A DNA stretch of 7,520 nt from Planctomycetota bacterium. Lineage in GTDB: Bacteria; Planctomycetota; PUPC01; DSUN01. The stretch covers positions 1 to 7,520 of the forward strand of contig VGYW01000410.1 of NCBI GenBank assembly GCA_016872875.1, read 5' to 3'. Below, one piece after another: positions 1 through 6,200 of the stretch (the first letter of the stretch is position 1; each line of letters opens with the position of its first letter). Made by a program: the position numbers and the translations under genes. The notes beneath the pieces were generated by a model, which had not been told where the DNA came from, did no database searches, and worked only from the letters and a program-made list of their open reading frames with translations.

Positions 1-5
1 GCCTC

Positions 6-93
6 GTAGTACGCCCCTTCAGGGCTGACCCGCACGCGGCCCCGCTTCCCAGGGCTTCGCCCTGGGCTGATATAGTACGCCCCCGTGGGGGCT
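6..93. repeat. Cluster of short hairpin repeats at window start
   Basis: Two related segments begin with 'tagtacgcccc' (about 7-17 and 74-84). Between them lies a perfect 8-bp stem, cccagggc (48-55) with gccctggg (59-66) and a 3-nt loop. Flanking it are gccc/gggc (13-16 with 22-25) and gccccc/gggggc (79-84 with 87-92). No credible gene starts in this stretch. Dispersed hairpins of this style are common between genes in many high-GC environmental bacterial genomes, from general knowledge. They could also help terminate transcription of a gene upstream of the window, but no T-run follows any of the stems. Confidence 0.6.
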
Positions 94-143
94 GCGGAGC
101 AATTCACCAGAACTGGGGGCCATACTCGGTTTGGGCGCGCGGC

Positions 144-172
144 TTGCAATCTGCGGTCCGGGGCGGTATCCT
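144..172 (+). promoter_or_regulatory. Candidate sigma70-type promoter for the sulfate operon
   Basis: TTGCAA (144-149) and TATCCT (167-172) are separated by 17 nt. Each box matches 4 of 6 consensus bases. The arrangement resembles the better promoter before the Uma2 gene (TTGCAT, 16 nt, TATACT), including the shared 'cttgca' and the GC-rich spacer. Transcription would start near 180, about 75 nt ahead of the sbp start. No regulator binding site or riboswitch fold was recognised. Confidence 0.35.
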
Positions 173-253
173 CTTAGGCGGCCTGAACAGTGGCCGGAGG
201 GACCGAACGGGGAGGCACGTTGCAGGGGATTCCCAGTGGCCGGGGATACGCTC

Positions 254-1258
254 GTGCGAGTGACCGTCGTAGCGGCATTGGCCGCTGCTGTCCTGCGCTG
301 TGGGGGCAATCGGTCGGCCGAGATCAAGCTCCTGAACGTTTCCTACGACCCCACGCGGGAGCTGTACCGCGAGTTCAACGCCGCCTTCGCAAAGCACTGG
401 CTGGAGAAGACGGGCCAGGTGGTGACCGTGAGCCAGTCGCACGGCGGCTCGAGCAAGCAGGCGCGGGCGGTGATTGACGGGCTTGAGGCCGACGTCGTGA
501 CGCTGGCGCTCGGCTACGACATTGACGCCATCCACGAGCAATCGGGCCGCGTGGCCGCCGACTGGCAGAAGCGCCTCCCTCAGAACAGCTCCCCCTACAC
601 CTCCACCGTCGCGTTCCTCGTGCGCAAGGGGAATCCGAAGAAGATCAAGGACTGGGACGACCTTGTGCGCCCCGGCGTGAGCGTGATCAGCCCGAACCCG
701 AAGACATCAGGGGTGGCCCGCTGGAACTACCTGGCCGCCTGGGGCTACGCGCTCAAGAGACTCGGCAACGACGAGGCGAAGGCCAAGGACTTCGTCGCCC
801 GCTTCTTCAAGAACGTGCCGGTCCTCGATTCGGGCGCACGCGGGGCCACGACCACCTTCGTCGAGCGCGGCATCGGCGACGTGTTGGTGAACTGGGAGAA
901 CGAAATCCTCCTCGTCGGGCGCAAGATGGAGCCGGAGAAGTTCGACGTCGTCGTCCCGCCCATCAGCATCCTCACGGAGCCGACGGTGAGCGTGGTGGAC
1001 AGCGTGGCGAAGAAGCGCGGCACCCTGGCCGTGGCGCAGGCTTACCTCGAATACCTCTACTCGCGGGAGGGGCAGGAGACTGCGGCCAGGAACTTCTACC
1101 GCCCGCGCATGGAGGCCGTGGCCGCCGAGCACGCCGAGGTGTTCCCGAAGGTCGAGCTCTTCACCATTGACGAGGCCTTCGGCGGCTGGAAGAAGGCCCA
1201 GAAGGCCCACTTCGCCGACGGCGGGACCTTCGACCAGATCTACCAGCCCAGCCGATAG
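254..1258 (+). CDS. sbp: Periplasmic sulfate-binding protein of ABC importer
   Basis: Binds sulfate (or thiosulfate) outside the membrane and delivers it to the CysTWA importer. From GTG 254 it is 334 residues, normal for the Sbp/CysP family. It shows [14 protein letters not shown] at 28-41, [11 protein letters not shown] at 60-70, the second family signature NPKTSGVAR at 148-156, VNWENE at 212-217, and an [25 protein letters not shown] C-terminus. These closely match remembered E. coli Sbp. The N-terminus is basic then hydrophobic ([12 protein letters not shown]) and ends in VLRC-GG, so it may be a lipoprotein, although Arg before the Cys is atypical for a lipobox. The start is uncertain. 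GTG 236 (AGGGGA six nt upstream) is an alternative, and the frame stays open back to TTG 131. GTG 254 was chosen because it gives the best signal sequence. It is the first gene of the operon, with cysT 7 nt after its stop. Confidence 0.95.
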   Translation: MRVTVVAALAAAVLRCGGNRSAEIKLLNVSYDPTRELYREFNAAFAKHWLEKTGQVVTVSQSHGGSSKQARAVIDGLEADVVTLALGYDIDAIHEQSGRVAADWQKRLPQNSSPYTSTVAFLVRKGNPKKIKDWDDLVRPGVSVISPNPKTSGVARWNYLAAWGYALKRLGNDEAKAKDFVARFFKNVPVLDSGARGATTTFVERGIGDVLVNWENEILLVGRKMEPEKFDVVVPPISILTEPTVSVVDSVAKKRGTLAVAQAYLEYLYSREGQETAARNFYRPRMEAVAAEHAEVFPKVELFTIDEAFGGWKKAQKAHFADGGTFDQIYQPSR

Positions 1259-1265
1259 CGTCCCC

Positions 1266-2102
1266 ATGAGAATCGTCCTCAAGAAGCGCAGCGTTCTCCC
1301 CGGCTTCGGCCTCACGATGGGCTTCACGCTCCTCTACCTGGGCCTCGTCGTCCTCATCCCGCTTTCCGTGATGTTCCTCAAGGCCGCCACGCTGTCGTGG
1401 GAGCAGTTCTGGAGCACGGTCACCCATCCGCGCGTGATGGCCTCTTACTGGCTGAGCTTCGGGGCGGCGCTGGTGGCTGCGCTCCTCAACCTCGTCTTCG
1501 GGGTCGTGGTGGCCTGGGTGCTCGTGCGCTACCGCTTCCCCGGCCGCAAGCTCGTTGATGCCCTCGTGGACCTGCCGTTCGCGCTGCCGACCGCCGTGGC
1601 GGGGATCGCGCTCACCGCAGTCTACTCCGAGCACGGGTGGATAGGGCGACACCTTGAGGCGGCGGGCATCAAGGTGGCCTTCAGCCCGCTGGGGGTGGCC
1701 GTCGCCCTGACCTTCATCGGGCTGCCGTTCGTTGTGCGAACGGTTCAGCCCGTGCTGGAGGACCTGGATGCGGAGGTCGAGGAGGCGGCGGCGAGCCTGG
1801 GCGCGACGCGGTGGCAGACGTTTGTGCGGGTGGTGCTCCCGACGCTCTGGCCCGCGGTGCTGACCGGCTTCGCCCTCGCCTTCGCGCGCGCAGTCGGCGA
1901 GTACGGCTCCATCGTCTTCATCTCCGGCAACATGCCCATGAAGACCGAGATCACCCCGCTGCTGATCATCACGAAGCTCGACCAGTACGACTACGCGGGC
2001 GCCACGGCCATCGCGGTCGTCATGCTCGTAGTCTCCTTTGCCCTGCTGCTGGTGATCAATCTCCTCCAGGTCTGGCGCCAGAGGTGGGGCGCCGCGGCCT
2101 GA
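1266..2102 (+). CDS. cysT: Sulfate ABC transporter permease CysT
   Basis: One of the two inner-membrane subunits that form the sulfate channel; it pairs with CysW and docks on CysA. It has 278 residues, essentially the length of E. coli CysT (CysU). About six hydrophobic segments can be seen, near 16-39, 62-87, 97-120, 138-160, 193-220 and 245-268. The EAA coupling loop that contacts the ATPase is at 172-192 ([21 protein letters not shown]). The GEYGS...SGN...TEITPLLI region near 211-235 is typical of the CysT branch. ATG 1266 follows the sbp stop by 7 nt and lacks a clear Shine-Dalgarno sequence, so translation may be coupled to sbp. CysT and CysW are paralogs. Assignment to CysT rests on its first position in the pair and its sequence resemblance. 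Confidence 0.95.
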   Translation: MRIVLKKRSVLPGFGLTMGFTLLYLGLVVLIPLSVMFLKAATLSWEQFWSTVTHPRVMASYWLSFGAALVAALLNLVFGVVVAWVLVRYRFPGRKLVDALVDLPFALPTAVAGIALTAVYSEHGWIGRHLEAAGIKVAFSPLGVAVALTFIGLPFVVRTVQPVLEDLDAEVEEAAASLGATRWQTFVRVVLPTLWPAVLTGFALAFARAVGEYGSIVFISGNMPMKTEITPLLIITKLDQYDYAGATAIAVVMLVVSFALLLVINLLQVWRQRWGAAA

Positions 2103-2123
2103 TGGGATCAGGGATCGAGAGGA

Positions 2124-2208
2124 ATCGTCGTCGTTGTCGTCGTCGTCCTCGTCGTCGAACGTGAGGGGATGGAAGAGATTCGACGACGACGACGAGGACG
2201 ACGACGAG
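2124..2208. repeat. GTC/GAC trinucleotide inverted repeat between cysT and cysW
   Basis: A run of GTC triplets (2124-2159, interrupted by 'gtt' and 'cct') faces a run of GAC triplets (2179-2208, interrupted by 'gag'), with about 19 nt between them. Their inner ends (ttcgac and its complement gtcgaa) and the interrupting CCTC/GAGG align apart from a two-triplet offset, so a long hairpin with slippage can form. Read as protein it gives only low-complexity Arg, Ser or Asp runs. It lies in a 132-bp gap inside an operon whose other junctions are 7 nt and an 11-nt overlap. It could affect cysW expression or simply be an expanded or inserted repeat. Confidence 0.7.
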
Positions 2209-2234
2209 CACGAGACAAGATTGGGAACCAGGCT

Positions 2235-3128
2235 ATGGCTAGAGGTGCTGCGCGAGACCGCCGGGCGCGGGCGATCAGCGAGCCACGCTTCGTGCGCTAT
2301 GCGCTCATCGCCGCGGCCATACTGTTCCTGGCGCTCTTCCTCTTCGCGCCCCTGGCCGCGGTGTTCGCCTATGCTCTCGAGAAGGGGGTCGGGGCGTACT
2401 TCGCGGCGCTCGTGGAGCCGGATGCGCTGGCGGCAATACGCCTGACCATCTTGACGGCGGCGATCGCCGTGCCGCTGAACATGGCCTTCGGCCTGGCCGC
2501 GGCATGGGCCATCGCAAAGTTCCGCTTCGTCGGAAAGGGCCTGCTGACGACCCTCATTGACCTGCCCTTCTCGGTCTCGCCCGTGGTGTCCGGGCTGATC
2601 TTCGTCCTCCTCTTCGGGCTTCACGGGGTGTTGGGGCCGTGGCTGGACGCCTGCGGCATCAAGATCATCTTCGCGGTGCCGGGGATCGTGATCGCCACGG
2701 TGTTCGTGACGTTCCCCTTCGTGGCGCGCGAGCTGATTCCGCTGATGGAGGCCCAGGGCACCGAGGAGGAAGAGGCCGCCCTCGTCCTCGGCGCCAGCGG
2801 CTGGCAAACCTTCCGGCGCGTGACCCTCCCCAACATCAAGTGGGGCCTGCTCTACGGGGTCATCCTGTGCAACGCGCGCGCGATGGGCGAGTTCGGAGCC
2901 GTCTCCGTCGTCTCTGGGCACATCCGCGGCGAGACGAACACGATGAGCCTCCACGTGGAAATCCTCTATAATGAGTACAACCTCACCGCCGCGTTCGCCG
3001 TGGCCTCGCTCCTGACCCTCCTGGGCCTCGCGACGCTTGCGGCCAAGGCACTCCTGGAGTGGAAGGCCCGGCGCGAGGGGACCTCGCGCGAGCTGGCCGC
3101 GCAACGAGGAGAGCTGCTTGAGTATTGA
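2235..3128 (+). CDS. cysW: Sulfate ABC transporter permease CysW
   Basis: Second channel subunit of the sulfate importer. From ATG 2235 it has 297 residues, close to the family size. It starts with a basic segment ([14 protein letters not shown]), then about six hydrophobic stretches, the first at 22-46. The EAA loop lies near 178-199 ([22 protein letters not shown]). [19 protein letters not shown] and [10 protein letters not shown] downstream are typical of CysW. The frame is open further upstream to ATG 2169, but that extension would encode only an Arg-rich run from the trinucleotide repeat, so 2235 is preferred. The ribosome binding site before 2235 is weak (GGGA about nine nt upstream). 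The end overlaps cysA by 11 nt, implying translational coupling. Confidence 0.94.
   Translation: MARGAARDRRARAISEPRFVRYALIAAAILFLALFLFAPLAAVFAYALEKGVGAYFAALVEPDALAAIRLTILTAAIAVPLNMAFGLAAAWAIAKFRFVGKGLLTTLIDLPFSVSPVVSGLIFVLLFGLHGVLGPWLDACGIKIIFAVPGIVIATVFVTFPFVARELIPLMEAQGTEEEEAALVLGASGWQTFRRVTLPNIKWGLLYGVILCNARAMGEFGAVSVVSGHIRGETNTMSLHVEILYNEYNLTAAFAVASLLTLLGLATLAAKALLEWKARREGTSRELAAQRGELLEY
3106..3113 (+). promoter_or_regulatory. Ribosome binding site fixing the cysA TTG start
   Basis: GAGGAGAG lies within the end of cysW, ending four nt before TTG 3118; its GAGGA core sits seven nt from the start codon. It is the strongest Shine-Dalgarno in the operon. It decides the start because no ATG or GTG occurs near the conserved [12 protein letters not shown] beginning. 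Confidence 0.7.
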
Positions 3129-4221
3129 GGTCCGCAACGTCACCAAGGCCTTCGGCAGCTTCGTGGCGCTCAAGGACGTGAGCCTCGATGTGCCGACCGG
3201 CGAGCTCGTGGCCCTCCTCGGCCCCTCGGGCTGCGGGAAGACGACCCTGCTGAGGATCGTGGCGGGCCTGGAGGTCGCCGACAAGGGCGCCGTGCTCTTC
3301 GACGGGCAGGACGCCTCGAGCCGCACCCTCCGCGAGCGTCAGGTCGGCTTCGTCTTCCAGCACTACGCGCTCTTCCGACACATGAGCGTCTTCGAAAACG
3401 TCGCCTTCGGCCTCCGCGTGCGGCCGCGGAAGTACCGGCCGCCAGAGGCAGACATCAAGGACCGCGTGGGGCGGCTCCTCAAGCTCGTGCAGCTCGACTG
3501 GCTGGCGGACCGCCTCCCCGCGGCGCTCTCCGGCGGCCAGCGCCAGCGGGTCGCGCTCGCCAGGGCGCTCGCCGTCGAGCCAAAGGTACTCCTCCTCGAC
3601 GAGCCGTTCGGCTCCCTCGACGCCGCGGTCCGCAAGGAGCTCCGCCGCTGGCTCCGAAGGCTCCACGACGAGCTCCACGTCACCAGCGTCTTCGTCACCC
3701 ACGACCAGGAGGAGGCCCTCGAGGTCGCCGACCGCGTCGTCGTGATGAACGACGGGCAGGTCCAGCAGATCGGCACCCCCGAGGAGGTCTACGACCGCCC
3801 AGCCAACCCCTTCGTCTTCAACTTCCTGGGCAACGTCAACCTCTTCCACGGACGGGTCCACAGAGGCTCCGTTCAGATCGGCCCGCTTCAAGTCGAGTCG
3901 CCGGAACACGCCCACGTCCACGACGCGCCCGTGGTCGGCTACGCCCGGCCCCACGACATCGAGGTGGAGCGCCAGGAGGCGAGCGACGGCTCGGCGGTCC
4001 AGGCCACGGTCGCCCACATCCGCGCCATCGGCCCCGTCGTCCGCCTCGAGCTCACCCGCTCCGACACCGGCGAGGGGATCGAGGTGGACATCACCAAGGA
4101 GCGCTTCGAAGAGCTCCAGCTCAAGGTTGGCGAGAAGATCGCCGTCCGCCCCCGCGTCCTCCGCGTCTTCGTCCGAGACTACTCCCTCCTCCCGCCCCAG
4201 CCCGACGACGACGCCAAATGA
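3118..4221 (+). CDS. cysA: Sulfate/thiosulfate ABC transporter ATPase CysA
   Basis: Cytoplasmic ATPase that powers sulfate import through CysT/CysW. It has 367 residues, against 365 in E. coli CysA. Visible motifs are Walker [10 protein letters not shown] at 35-43, the Q-loop in [11 protein letters not shown] (Q81), signature LSGGQ at 137-141, Walker B VLLLDE at 157-162, D-loop GSLD at 165-168 and the switch His195 in VTHDQEEA. The [18 protein letters not shown] and [13 protein letters not shown] stretches are characteristic of CysA. Residues from about 235 onward form the C-terminal TOBE-like regulatory region. The start is TTG 3118, set by the nearby ribosome binding site, and it overlaps the cysW stop by 11 nt. 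It is the last gene of the operon. No sulfate-reduction genes follow in the window. Confidence 0.97.
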   Translation: MSIEVRNVTKAFGSFVALKDVSLDVPTGELVALLGPSGCGKTTLLRIVAGLEVADKGAVLFDGQDASSRTLRERQVGFVFQHYALFRHMSVFENVAFGLRVRPRKYRPPEADIKDRVGRLLKLVQLDWLADRLPAALSGGQRQRVALARALAVEPKVLLLDEPFGSLDAAVRKELRRWLRRLHDELHVTSVFVTHDQEEALEVADRVVVMNDGQVQQIGTPEEVYDRPANPFVFNFLGNVNLFHGRVHRGSVQIGPLQVESPEHAHVHDAPVVGYARPHDIEVERQEASDGSAVQATVAHIRAIGPVVRLELTRSDTGEGIEVDITKERFEELQLKVGEKIAVRPRVLRVFVRDYSLLPPQPDDDAK

Positions 4222-4307
4222 CGAATGCCGAATGAAGGAACACACCCGGCTTTGGGCTTGGTTCCTCGTTCAACATTCAGCATTCATCGTTCGACATTCG
4301 TGATTCG
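4217..4307. repeat. ATTC/GAAT-rich imperfect inverted repeat after cysA
   Basis: The left arm (4217-4241, aatgacgaatgccgaatg followed by aaggaac) is complementary to the right arm (4261-4284, starting gttcct and continuing with attc-rich repeats). There are about 19 matches over 24 positions, allowing a one-nt gap, and a loop of roughly 19 nt. The right side continues with further 'attcg' units to 4307. The left arm includes the last bases and stop of cysA. Its low-complexity peptide (SFVIRHSSF-like) is a familiar spurious translation of such repeats in environmental genomes. It may act as a transcript 3' end structure. Confidence 0.6.
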
Positions 4308-4360
4308 ACCTCTCGGGAAGCGCAACCCTCAACCGGGCAGCAACTTGCGCCCCCCCCGAA

Positions 4361-4395
4361 CTTGCGCCCCCGGACGCCCAGCCGGGCGGCGCAAG
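4361..4395 (+). terminator. Strong GC hairpin, possible operon terminator
   Basis: CTTGCGCC (4361-4368) pairs with GGCGCAAG (4388-4395), and CCCGG (4369-4373) pairs with CCGGG (4382-4386). This makes a 13-bp stem with a one-nt bulge (4387) and an 8-nt loop. It lies 140 bp after cysA. No U-tract follows, so classical intrinsic termination is unproven. The left arm is part of a direct repeat, since 'aacttgcgcccc' occurs at 4342-4353 and again at 4359-4370. Confidence 0.35.
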
Positions 4396-4406
4396 ACCGG
4401 CGCGCT

Positions 4407-4873
4407 GCCATACTGGGTCAACTCCCTCTCCCCGACAGTTGATCCGGTATGGGCGTTTTGGCGATCCGGACGCATCCGGGGCGGTCCCGCCATACTGTAT
4501 CAACTGTGCGACACAGGTGTTTGACCCACTATGGGCGTTTTGGCGATCCGGACGCATCCGGGGCGGTCCCGCCCTACTGTATCAACTGTGCGACACAGGT
4601 GTTTGACCCACTATGGGCGTTTTGGCGATCCGGACGCATCCGGGGCGGTCCCGCCATACTGTATCAACTGTGCGACACAGGTGTTTGACCCACTATGGGC
4701 GTTTTGGCGATCCGGACGCATCCCTGGCCGTTTTGCCCATACTGTATCACCTCCGCGCGGTCGTTTGACCCACTATGAGCGCTTTGGCGTCCCGGGCGGC
4801 TCAGGGGCCTTCCCGCCATTCTGAATCAACCGCGCCGCCGCCGCGGGGGCCTGATCCAGTATGGGGTAGACAG
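4407..4873. repeat. 82-bp tandem repeat array with alternating inverted half-sites
   Basis: Three units of 82 bp (4448-4529, 4530-4611, 4612-4693) differ at only one base (4574). A fourth of 80 bp (4694-4773) and a fifth of 86 bp (4774-4859) are degenerate. Partial units flank both ends. Each unit carries a half-site like ttgaCCCActatggg facing an inverted one, ccatactgtatcaa, about 34 nt on, with mini-hairpin ccgga-cgca-tccgg inside units 1-3. The leading partial unit forms a hairpin of 17-nt arms (4407-4423 with 4437-4453, 14 matches). Because 82 is not a multiple of three, no reading frame is kept across units, which argues against protein coding. Confidence 0.85.
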
Positions 4874-5078
4874 GGTGGGCGAGCCACAAACATCAGGCGA
4901 TTGGAGACTTGTGGCGCACCCCCCTCGCGCCCCCACGCCCCGTGGACCGGCAAGACCGTCAAGCCTTCTGCAATCACGACACACCCCATCGGGATCGGAA
5001 AAGGGGCTTGACAAGGAGCATGCCCCTCGACGAGTTCCTTCTCGCCCCCCTTGCCGCCTGGGTCGAGTGAGCCCGCCT
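4874..5078. other. Intergenic stretch with no recognisable feature
   Basis: Open frames here are short, without family resemblance or good starts. Only weak complementarities are seen (ccacaa/ttgtgg near 4882-4914; ggggc/gcccc at 5003-5007 and 5022-5026). A TTGACA at 5008 has no suitable -10 partner. Confidence 0.5.
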
Positions 5079-5217
5079 GTAATGCCTCAGCTACGGGTGG
5101 CGGCATGTGGTGCATGTTTGTAGTGCGGGCTTCAGCCCGTTCCTGGCCCCCGACGGCCTGAAGGCCGCACTACGAACGAAGGAGCTCTCCCGCCGCCACC
5201 CGAAACTGAGGCATTAC
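5079..5217. repeat. Nested 139-bp inverted repeat, MITE-like
   Basis: Outer 25-nt arms, 5079-5103 (gtaatgcctcag...) and 5193-5217 (...ctgaggcattac), match at 23 positions. Inside them, 5120-5139 (gtagtgcgggcttcagcccg) and 5154-5173 (cggcctgaaggccgcactac) match at 18 of 20. Each inner arm can also fold on its own (cgggc-tt-cagcccg type). The element carries no gene, so it looks like a small non-autonomous mobile or dispersed palindromic repeat. Its inner part and right arm recur 771 bp downstream, but the left outer arm does not. Confidence 0.65.
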
Positions 5218-5236
5218 GCCGGCCTGCGGCGTTCGC

Positions 5237-5281
5237 TTGCATCTCCGCCGCCCGGCGCTATACTGACGACTGTAAGGAGGT
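5237..5281 (+). promoter_or_regulatory. Promoter and ribosome binding site of the Uma2 gene
   Basis: TTGCAT (5237-5242), a 16-nt spacer, then TATACT (5259-5264), which matches 5 of 6 bases of the -10 consensus. The near-perfect Shine-Dalgarno AAGGAGGT (5274-5281) lies six nt ahead of ATG 5288. Transcription would begin near 5271, giving a very short leader. The promoter, but not the ribosome binding site, is conserved in the downstream duplicate. Confidence 0.55.
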
Positions 5282-5287
5282 CGAGCC

Positions 5288-5833
5288 ATGAGCACCGCCA
5301 CGCTCTTCACGGCGGAGGATCTACTGGCCGTGCCCGATGACGGCTTCCGCTACGAACTCATAGGAGGAGAGATTAAGAAGATGAGCCCTGCTGGTGTCAG
5401 GCACGGCCGCGTAGCTGGCAGGCTCATCCGCCTGCTCAGCCGGTACGAGTTCCTGGACGACCTCGGCGAGCTGCTCATCGCGGAAACGTCGTTCCGCCTC
5501 TCCCGCGACCCCGACACGGTGCGGGTGCCCGACATCGCCTTCATCCGGGCTGAGCGGCTCCGCGGCTGGGACGACCGCGAGGCCTGCTGGCCCGGCGCAC
5601 CGGACCTCGCCGTCGAAGTCCTCTCCCCCAGCGACGCGCCAGACGAGGTTGACGAGAAGGTGAGGGCCTGGCTCGACGCCGGCGCCGCGATGGTCTGGGT
5701 CGTCAACCCTCTCCGCCGCACCGTCACCGTCCACCGCGGTGCCGCCGCCGACACCACCCTCACCGTGAACGACGAGCTGGATGGCCAGGACATCCTCCCC
5801 GGCTTCCGCTGCCGCGTGAGCCAGCTCTTCTAG
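5288..5833 (+). CDS. Uma2-family PD-(D/E)XK endonuclease-like protein
   Basis: A 181-residue member of the Uma2 (DUF820) family. These proteins are predicted restriction-endonuclease-fold nucleases, usually present in many copies per genome and of unknown physiological role. Family landmarks are FRYELIGGEIKKMSPAG at 20-36, H39, VRVPDIAFI at 78-86, GAPDLAVEVLSPSD at 103-116, EKVRAWLDAGAAMVWVVNP at 123-141 and LPGFRCRVSQLF at the C-terminus. Likely active-site residues are E23, D82, D106, E110 and K124, so it appears intact. The start is supported by AAGGAGGT six nt upstream. It stands alone, next to a palindromic element, and was duplicated together with its upstream region (see the remnant downstream). 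No partner toxin, antitoxin or methylase gene adjoins it. Confidence 0.88.
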   Translation: MSTATLFTAEDLLAVPDDGFRYELIGGEIKKMSPAGVRHGRVAGRLIRLLSRYEFLDDLGELLIAETSFRLSRDPDTVRVPDIAFIRAERLRGWDDREACWPGAPDLAVEVLSPSDAPDEVDEKVRAWLDAGAAMVWVVNPLRRTVTVHRGAAADTTLTVNDELDGQDILPGFRCRVSQLF

Positions 5834-5875
5834 CCCGCTCGCCAGCCGGAGATACGTATCCTGTCCCGAATGGCA

Positions 5876-6037
5876 ATGTGGTGCATGTTTGTAGTGCGGG
5901 CTTCAGCCCGTTCCTGGCCCCCGACGGCCTGAAGGCCGCACTACGAACGAAGGAGCTCTCCCGCCGCCACCCGGAACTGAGGCATTACGCCGGCCCGCGG
6001 TGTTCGCTTGCATCTCCGCCGCCCGGTGCTATACTGA
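5876..6037. repeat. Second copy of the Uma2 upstream region
   Basis: This is a 162-bp direct repeat of 5105-5266, offset exactly 771 bp, with four substitutions and no gaps (about 97.5% identity). It includes the inner palindrome (5891-5910 with 5925-5944), the right outer arm and the promoter boxes (6008-6013, 6030-6035). Similarity stops abruptly on the left beside 'ggca'. A perfect palindrome gatacgtatc (5851-5860) lies about 15 bp before that edge. Confidence 0.9.
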
Positions 6038-6045
6038 TGTTGGCC

Positions 6046-6090
6046 ATGCCCGACGATGGCTTCCGCTGCCGTGTGAGTCAGCTCTTCTAG
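6046..6090 (+). pseudogene. Internally deleted remnant of a duplicated Uma2 gene
   Basis: The 14 codons read MPDDGFRCRVSQLF. The first part matches codons 15-21 of the intact gene (5325-5351 against 6041-6067, 24 of 27 bases). The rest matches its last codons (5801-5836 against 6058-6093, two differences in 36). The junction falls in ggcttccgct, which occurs twice in the intact gene (5342-5351 and 5801-5810), so a 459-bp deletion between direct repeats explains it. A further 55 bp containing the ribosome binding site and the real start is also missing. Apart from GTG changed to ATG, the coding differences are synonymous. The retained promoter sits so close that any transcript would be almost leaderless. 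A nuclease function is impossible. Confidence 0.85.
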
Positions 6091-6200
6091 CCCACTTCGC
6101 CGCCAGAAGCCAGCCCCGAAGGTCTGGCACCGGAGGTGGATCAAAGGCCGGAGATAAGTGCGGTGTCCCCCAAAACCCATCGGTTCCAGGGGCGGGCGTA

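Noticed and set aside
100..253. Sulfur-related riboswitch (SAM type) before sbp
   Set aside because: No conserved riboswitch core or expression-platform hairpin could be recognised in this leader.
2169..2234. Upstream extension of cysW from ATG 2169
   Set aside because: It would add only an Arg-rich run encoded by the triplet repeat. The Shine-Dalgarno-like GAGGGG directly abuts the ATG with no spacing, and known CysW proteins lack such a segment.
1161..3326. 721-codon open frame on the minus strand
   Set aside because: It lies opposite cysT, cysW and cysA, which have unmistakable family motifs. Its translation is low-complexity Arg/Glu/Asp/His, typical of an antisense shadow in GC-rich DNA.
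2983..4245. 420-codon open frame on the minus strand
   Set aside because: It is an antisense shadow of cysA, with Glu/Val/Asp-rich composition and no recognisable domain.
4449..4824. Repeat-containing small proteins (HYGRFGDPDASGAVPPY-type peptides)
   Set aside because: The unit is 82 bp, so the frame shifts in each copy. The same peptide reappears in different overlapping frames, showing that the DNA rather than a protein is repeated.
4407..4873. CRISPR array
   Set aside because: The whole 82-bp unit is repeated with no unique spacers, and no cas genes are present.
5107..5340. 77-codon ORF starting MVHVCSAGF, and its second copy at 5878-6090
   Set aside because: Both are translations of the duplicated palindromic element. 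They overlap the promoter and start of the Uma2 gene out of frame or run into the remnant, with no independent sign of coding.
5851..5860. Perfect palindrome gatacgtatc as an operator
   Set aside because: A single 10-bp palindrome with no second copy in the window. Its position near the duplication edge is noted, but no function can be supported.
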